Shown: positions 6,518-9,361 of the stretch, one piece after another
How positions within the stretch are numbered: position 1 is the stretch's first letter
Layout of the letters: every line of letters starts with the position of its first letter
The notes under the pieces: model-generated
Told to the model about the DNA's origin: nothing
The model's input: only the letters and a program-made list of their open reading frames with translations
Database searches by the model: none
Assembly: GCA_002102825.1 (NCBI GenBank)
Contig: DABJ01000051.1
Span: 204-9,564, forward strand
Direction: 5' to 3'
DNA length: 9,361 nt
Source: Candidatus Gastranaerophilales bacterium HUM_12
GTDB lineage: Bacteria; Cyanobacteriota; Vampirovibrionia; Gastranaerophilales; Gastranaerophilaceae
Translations under genes and position numbers: made by a program

Positions 6518-6555
6518 ATTAAAATCTCCCTAATCTTATTTACATCTACTCAATT

Positions 6556-6584
6556 ATTCTATCAAAAAGAAACTTTAAGTGCAA
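6556..6584 (-). promoter_or_regulatory. Likely promoter of fabI
   Basis: On the minus strand TTGCAC (6584-6579) and TAGAAT (6561-6556) are 17 bases apart. The -10 has one mismatch; the -35 keeps TTG only. It would give a leader of about 33 nt holding the AGGGAG ribosome site. A 10-base tandem repeat lies about 20 bases upstream of the -35. Confidence 0.5.
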
Positions 6585-6604
6585 ATTTCAAAGTTATATA
6601 TATT

Positions 6605-6624
6605 ATGTAAACAAATGTAAACAA
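6605..6624. repeat. Perfect 10-bp tandem direct repeat, possible operator
   Basis: ATGTAAACAA occurs twice back to back, so the copies lie on the same face of the helix (one turn apart). It sits in the 185-base divergent spacer between fabI and the coiled-coil gene, upstream of the fabI promoter. A regulator binding as adjacent units is an inference. No plus-strand promoter in this spacer is convincing: a TATAAT at 6680-6685 is too close to the ribosome site. Confidence 0.45.
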
Positions 6625-6687
6625 TTCCCAAAGTCGTGAAATTAGGCTCTTTCAAAATTTTTTATATAAGTAAGAGAGTTATAATTT

Positions 6688-6693
6688 GGAGAG
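6688..6693 (+). promoter_or_regulatory. Ribosome binding site selecting a GTG start
   Basis: GGAGAG lies nine bases before the GTG at 6703. An in-frame TAA at 6697-6699 rules out any earlier start, and the next in-frame ATG (codon 19) has no comparable site. Confidence 0.75.
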
Positions 6694-6702
6694 CTTTAAA
6701 AA

Positions 6703-8679
6703 GTGAGCGTTAACAACGTAAATCAAGGTATAGATATTCAAAAGCTATTGCAACAAATGAAAACCAAAAATGGCAATGTTGCAGTATCTAAAAAGACTCC
6801 TGAATATATGACCAAAAATGGTTCAATTTTTAATGCTCAAAACACTAACCAAATCTCAGGAACTAACGCAAGAGTTCAATCAAGAGGAATTCAAGGTAAC
6901 CAAACTGCTAATAATGTAGTTTCTGCAAATACTGCAAAATCAGTCGCTAATGTATCAAATACAACTGGTGCAGCTAGAACTCAAAATGCTCAAAACAATA
7001 ACGCAGTTGACAACAAAAATGATAAAGTCGATTTAAGTCAATATGATTTTGATAATTTAACATCTGTTTCTGATTCTGATTTACAAAATTTGAAATCAGA
7101 ATTACAAGATTTAAAAGATTCTGATTTGCCAAGATTTGTTGAAAACAGTGTTAATAAAAAATTAGGAAAAGTTCATTCTGAAATCAATAAAAGAGCTTCT
7201 GGTTCAAGATTATCTGAAGACAACCAAAAAGCTGAAGATAAAGCAAAAACAGGTTCTTCTATTGAAGACGGAAAATCATCTGTAGCTGATTCAAAAGAAG
7301 CAAAAGGAAGCACTTCTGCTGCAACAACTCAAACTGAAAAAGGAACAGCTGCGATGGACAAATCTGCTTCTGAAATGAAGTCTTTAGACAATAAAATGCA
7401 AAAAGACGACAAAAAATTGAAGCAACAAATGAAAAATGGCGAAAAGGAAATTCAAAATGCTCAAAAACAAATGAGAGCAGAAGCTGCTAAATCTGAGCAA
7501 TTATCAGCAGAAAACGAACAATTAAATGCAGAAATTGAACAATTAAATGCAGAACAAGAAAATGCTCAATCTGTTGATAATGGTAATTCTGAAATTGCAA
7601 CTCAAAACGGAACTTCTGATACGCAAGTAGTAAGCGGTTCTGGTTCATCTTCTGATAATAATGGTATTTCAGATCAAATTGAAGCTAAATCAGCTACAAT
7701 TACTAAAAATCAAACAGCAATTACAACAAGTTCAAATAAAGTTAAAAAAATTCAAGTTTCAACAAACAAAAAAGTTAGAACTTTAACAAGAACAGCAAAT
7801 ACTTACAGAAAAACAGCCGCAGCTAACACAAAAGCTATTCAAAATGCAGAAACAAAATCAAATAGTGTTTTAAACATTGCAAATAAAACCGATGAAATCT
7901 CAGGTTACGCAGTAATGGCAGGTCAAACAACTCAATATGTTGGTAAAGGTATGATTGCTGTTGGTTCTGCGATGATTACTGGTGGTCAAGCTTTAATTGC
8001 GGCCGGTGGTGTTACAGAAAAAGTTGGTATTTCTGTTGAAACAGTTGGTAACTATGGTAAGATGGCTGCAAATGTTGCCAAAACTGCAGTATATGCAGCT
8101 CAAGGTAATATCGCAGGAGCTTTAGCTTCTGCTGGTACAGCAGTTATGTCAGGTGCTTCAGCTATCAAAGGTACTAAAGAAATGTCTAAAGGTTTCCAAA
8201 GCGTTAACAAAGAAATGTCAAATGCTTATGGTAAACTTAATGCTAAAGCTATGGCTAAAAAAGAGATTCAAACCGATAAAGCTAGCAAATTTGCTGAAAA
8301 GGCAAAAACTGCATCAGATGCAGGTGATACAAAATCTGCTGAAAAATTCGCAAATAAAGCTTCAAAAGCAGAAGCTAAAGCTAATAAATTTGATGTAAAA
8401 GCAAAAGGTTTCGCTGAGAAAGAATCAAAATTTGAAGATAAAGTTGCCAAAAAGGCTCAAGAAATTGCTGACAAGACAAAAAAAGATTATACTGAAGTTT
8501 ACAACAAATTGTCAACAGGTGGAAGCAAAGGCTTAAATCAAGTTATGCAATTCGGCAGCTTTATGACATCTGCCAGTTCAATGTTTGGTCAACAACAATC
8601 TGTTTCTTCAACAACTGTTACAAGAACTTCTACTCAAGCTCAACACTTGCAACGCAGAAGAGTTGGCGCAGGTCGTTAA
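6703..8679 (+). CDS. Unrecognised 658-residue protein with coiled coil and heptad-glycine segment
   Basis: I do not recognise this family. It starts at GTG and has no signal peptide, no Cys and no Trp. Layout: residues 1-110 are low-complexity Asn/Gln/Ser/Thr-rich, probably disordered. Residues 111-165 are acidic and helical (SDSDLQNLKSELQDLKDSDL). Residues 215-290 form a charged coiled coil with leucines 267, 274 and 281 in heptad register. A Gly/Ser linker (295-322) follows. Residues 325-395 are Thr/Lys/Ala-rich and helical. Residues 400-490 form a hydrophobic Ala/Gly segment with glycine at 407, 414, 421, 428, 435, 442 and 449. Residues 505-600 form a Lys/Ala-rich helix with repeated [K/G]F units. 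A short tail ends in QRRRVGAGR. The layout loosely resembles secreted pore-forming or cytoskeletal coiled-coil proteins, but no motif proves that. It is divergent from fabI, and its stop is one base from that of the PilZ gene. Confidence 0.85.
   Translation: MSVNNVNQGIDIQKLLQQMKTKNGNVAVSKKTPEYMTKNGSIFNAQNTNQISGTNARVQSRGIQGNQTANNVVSANTAKSVANVSNTTGAARTQNAQNNNAVDNKNDKVDLSQYDFDNLTSVSDSDLQNLKSELQDLKDSDLPRFVENSVNKKLGKVHSEINKRASGSRLSEDNQKAEDKAKTGSSIEDGKSSVADSKEAKGSTSAATTQTEKGTAAMDKSASEMKSLDNKMQKDDKKLKQQMKNGEKEIQNAQKQMRAEAAKSEQLSAENEQLNAEIEQLNAEQENAQSVDNGNSEIATQNGTSDTQVVSGSGSSSDNNGISDQIEAKSATITKNQTAITTSSNKVKKIQVSTNKKVRTLTRTANTYRKTAAANTKAIQNAETKSNSVLNIANKTDEISGYAVMAGQTTQYVGKGMIAVGSAMITGGQALIAAGGVTEKVGISVETVGNYGKMAANVAKTAVYAAQGNIAGALASAGTAVMSGASAIKGTKEMSKGFQSVNKEMSNAYGKLNAKAMAKKEIQTDKASKFAEKAKTASDAGDTKSAEKFANKASKAEAKANKFDVKAKGFAEKESKFEDKVAKKAQEIADKTKKDYTEVYNKLSTGGSKGLNQVMQFGSFMTSASSMFGQQQSVSSTTVTRTSTQAQHLQRRRVGAGR
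7516..7554 (+). repeat. 21-bp in-frame tandem repeat in the coiled coil
   Basis: An identical 18-base unit (GAACAATTAAATGCAGAA) occurs at 7516-7533 and 7537-7554, separated by one codon. It encodes EQLNAE-I-EQLNAE, two successive heptads. The near-identical DNA suggests a recent duplication of one heptad. Confidence 0.8.
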
Positions 8680-8680
8680 T

Positions 8681-9361
8681 CTATATTGAAGATAATTTAG
8701 TTTTAAGCATATTATTATCTGCTTCCAGCATTATGTTTAGGTACAACAACTGATTTGCTAACGATTTATCAATGTTTACGAATTCTGCTCCTGCTCTTGT
8801 TTCAGATGTAGAAACAATTTTTACATTTGCGTGGATATCTAAATCTCCGTAAGTTAAGTGAACCGGTACAATATCGCCAACTTTCAAAGTATTGTTGTGC
8901 TTAACCGCAATTCCTCCTCTTGAAACATCAATCAAATGGGTTACACCATCATTTGAGCGTTCCATTGTTACAGGTTTTGTTGTTTGTGATACGTTGAATC
9001 TCATATATTGACGTTTGTCGATTGAGTCAACATCACTTACATCTATTTTCCTTTGAATGTATGTGATACTACCGTCTTGCCCTTGGATTGTAGGGTTATT
9101 AGGTTCATCATCAATATCAGTATCCGTATCGGTGTCAATATCAGTATCTGTATCTGTGTCGATATCGGTGTCAGTATCTGTATCAATGTCTGTATCTGTA
9201 TCGGTATCAGTATCAGTGTCTGTATCTGTGTCAATGTCTGTATCTGTATCGGTATCAGTATCAGTGTCTGTATCTGTGTCAGTATCAGTATCAGTATCAG
9301 TATCTGTATCTGTATCTGTATCTGTATCTGTATCTGTGTCTGTGTCGGCATTTGGATAATA
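8681..9361 (-). CDS. Asp-Thr repeat protein with C-terminal PilZ (c-di-GMP-binding) domain, C-terminal part
   Basis: One minus-strand frame is open from the right edge (codon 9361-9359) to the TAG at 8683-8681: 226 codons with no start inside that is supported. It reads YYPNA, then about 79 codons of alternating Asp and Thr/Ile, then DDEPNNPTIQGQDG, a short linker, and a PilZ domain. The domain has both c-di-GMP signatures: RQYMR (RxxxR, 9013-8999) and DVSRGG (DxSxxG, 8929-8912). It continues to VGDIVPVHLTYGDLDIHANV and RAGAEFVNIDKSLANQLLYL, typical PilZ strands and closing helix. The methionine at 9004 is internal: it has no ribosome site and would cut the RxxxR motif. PilZ proteins are cytoplasmic effectors of c-di-GMP, so the DT stretch is probably an acidic flexible linker to an N-terminal part outside the window. 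Confidence 0.88.
   Translation of the reverse strand, partial: YYPNADTDTDTDTDTDTDTDTDTDTDTDTDTDTDTDTDTDTDIDTDTDTDTDTDTDTDIDTDTDTDIDTDTDTDIDTDTDTDIDDEPNNPTIQGQDGSITYIQRKIDVSDVDSIDKRQYMRFNVSQTTKPVTMERSNDGVTHLIDVSRGGIAVKHNNTLKVGDIVPVHLTYGDLDIHANVKIVSTSETRAGAEFVNIDKSLANQLLYLNIMLEADNNMLKTKLSSI
9110..9346 (-). repeat. Hexanucleotide-based tandem repeat encoding (Asp-Thr/Ile)n
   Basis: Seventy-nine codons alternate GAY with ACN or ATT, giving 40 Asp, 34 Thr and 5 Ile. The Ile codons (low ends at 9113, 9137, 9161, 9185, 9233) all fall on a 24-bp grid, showing an eight-residue higher-order unit. A 48-bp block (9184-9231) is duplicated exactly at 9232-9279. Repeat slippage would change length in whole codons and so keep the PilZ frame. 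The assembled length may be unreliable. Confidence 0.9.

Noticed and set aside
6703..8679. Type III secretion translocator (IpaB/YopB-like)
   Set aside because: Only the general order of coiled coil, hydrophobic segment and helical tail agrees; there is no family motif and no secretion or chaperone gene nearby.
8681..9004. Stand-alone 107-residue PilZ gene starting at the ATG at 9004
   Set aside because: The frame stays open upstream to the window edge, no ribosome site precedes this ATG, and the first Arg of the RxxxR motif would be lost.
9110..9346. CRISPR array
   Set aside because: The repetition is a continuous six-base coding pattern with no unique spacers.
9043..9351. Minus-strand frame with a Thr-Gln/Ile-Gln repeat
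   Set aside because: Frame-shifted shadow of the DT repeat; it ends in an unrelated tail, whereas the DT frame continues into a PilZ domain.
9057..9359. Plus-strand open frame with a Ser-Val repeat
   Set aside because: It is the antisense of the Asp-Thr repeat. Its Val codons end only in A or G, which fits constraint on the minus-strand Asp codons, and it has no domain and no ribosome site.

Overview
The window is strongly AT-rich bacterial chromosome with intact housekeeping genes and short intergenic spacers that carry near-consensus sigma70 promoters and rho-independent terminators. No insertion sequence, phage gene, CRISPR array or rRNA is visible. The prepilin N-terminus at the left edge (AFTLAEVLITLGVIGVVAAL), the low GC, and the set of CNT nucleoside transporter, FabI and PilZ protein suggest a gut-type non-photosynthetic cyanobacterial relative (Vampirovibrionia/Gastranaerophilales). 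That placement is an inference from family knowledge and needs a phylogenetic test.

Left part (1-1110, all minus strand): the 5' end of a type IV prepilin-like gene with its own promoter and a nine-base C/G run inside its leader; a tRNA-Lys(UUU) with promoter and terminator; and a regulator built from two tandem XRE-like helix-turn-helix units, with a terminator overlapping its stop codon. A palindrome-rich divergent spacer separates the regulator from pth.

Middle part (1253-5616, plus strand): peptidyl-tRNA hydrolase, a cytoplasmic TPR protein, a CNT-family nucleoside transporter with an altered substrate motif, and bifunctional riboflavin kinase/FAD synthetase (ribF). Several of these have their own promoter, and the ribF promoter is so close to the ATG that the mRNA may be leaderless. 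A perfect bidirectional terminator separates ribF from the convergent fabI (enoyl-ACP reductase).

Right part (6518-9361): fabI is divergent from a 658-residue protein I do not recognise. That protein has no Cys or Trp, a leucine-heptad coiled coil, a central hydrophobic segment with glycine at every seventh residue for seven consecutive heptads, and a Lys/Ala-rich helical tail. One base separates its stop from the stop of a convergent minus-strand gene that runs off the right edge. By frame tracing, that gene joins a long Asp-Thr repeat to a C-terminal PilZ (cyclic-di-GMP receptor) domain in one open frame. The methionine at 9004 is internal, and the RxxxR half of the PilZ signature lies upstream of it. 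The unrecognised protein and the DT-PilZ protein are the most unusual content here. A functional link between them is only suggested by adjacency.
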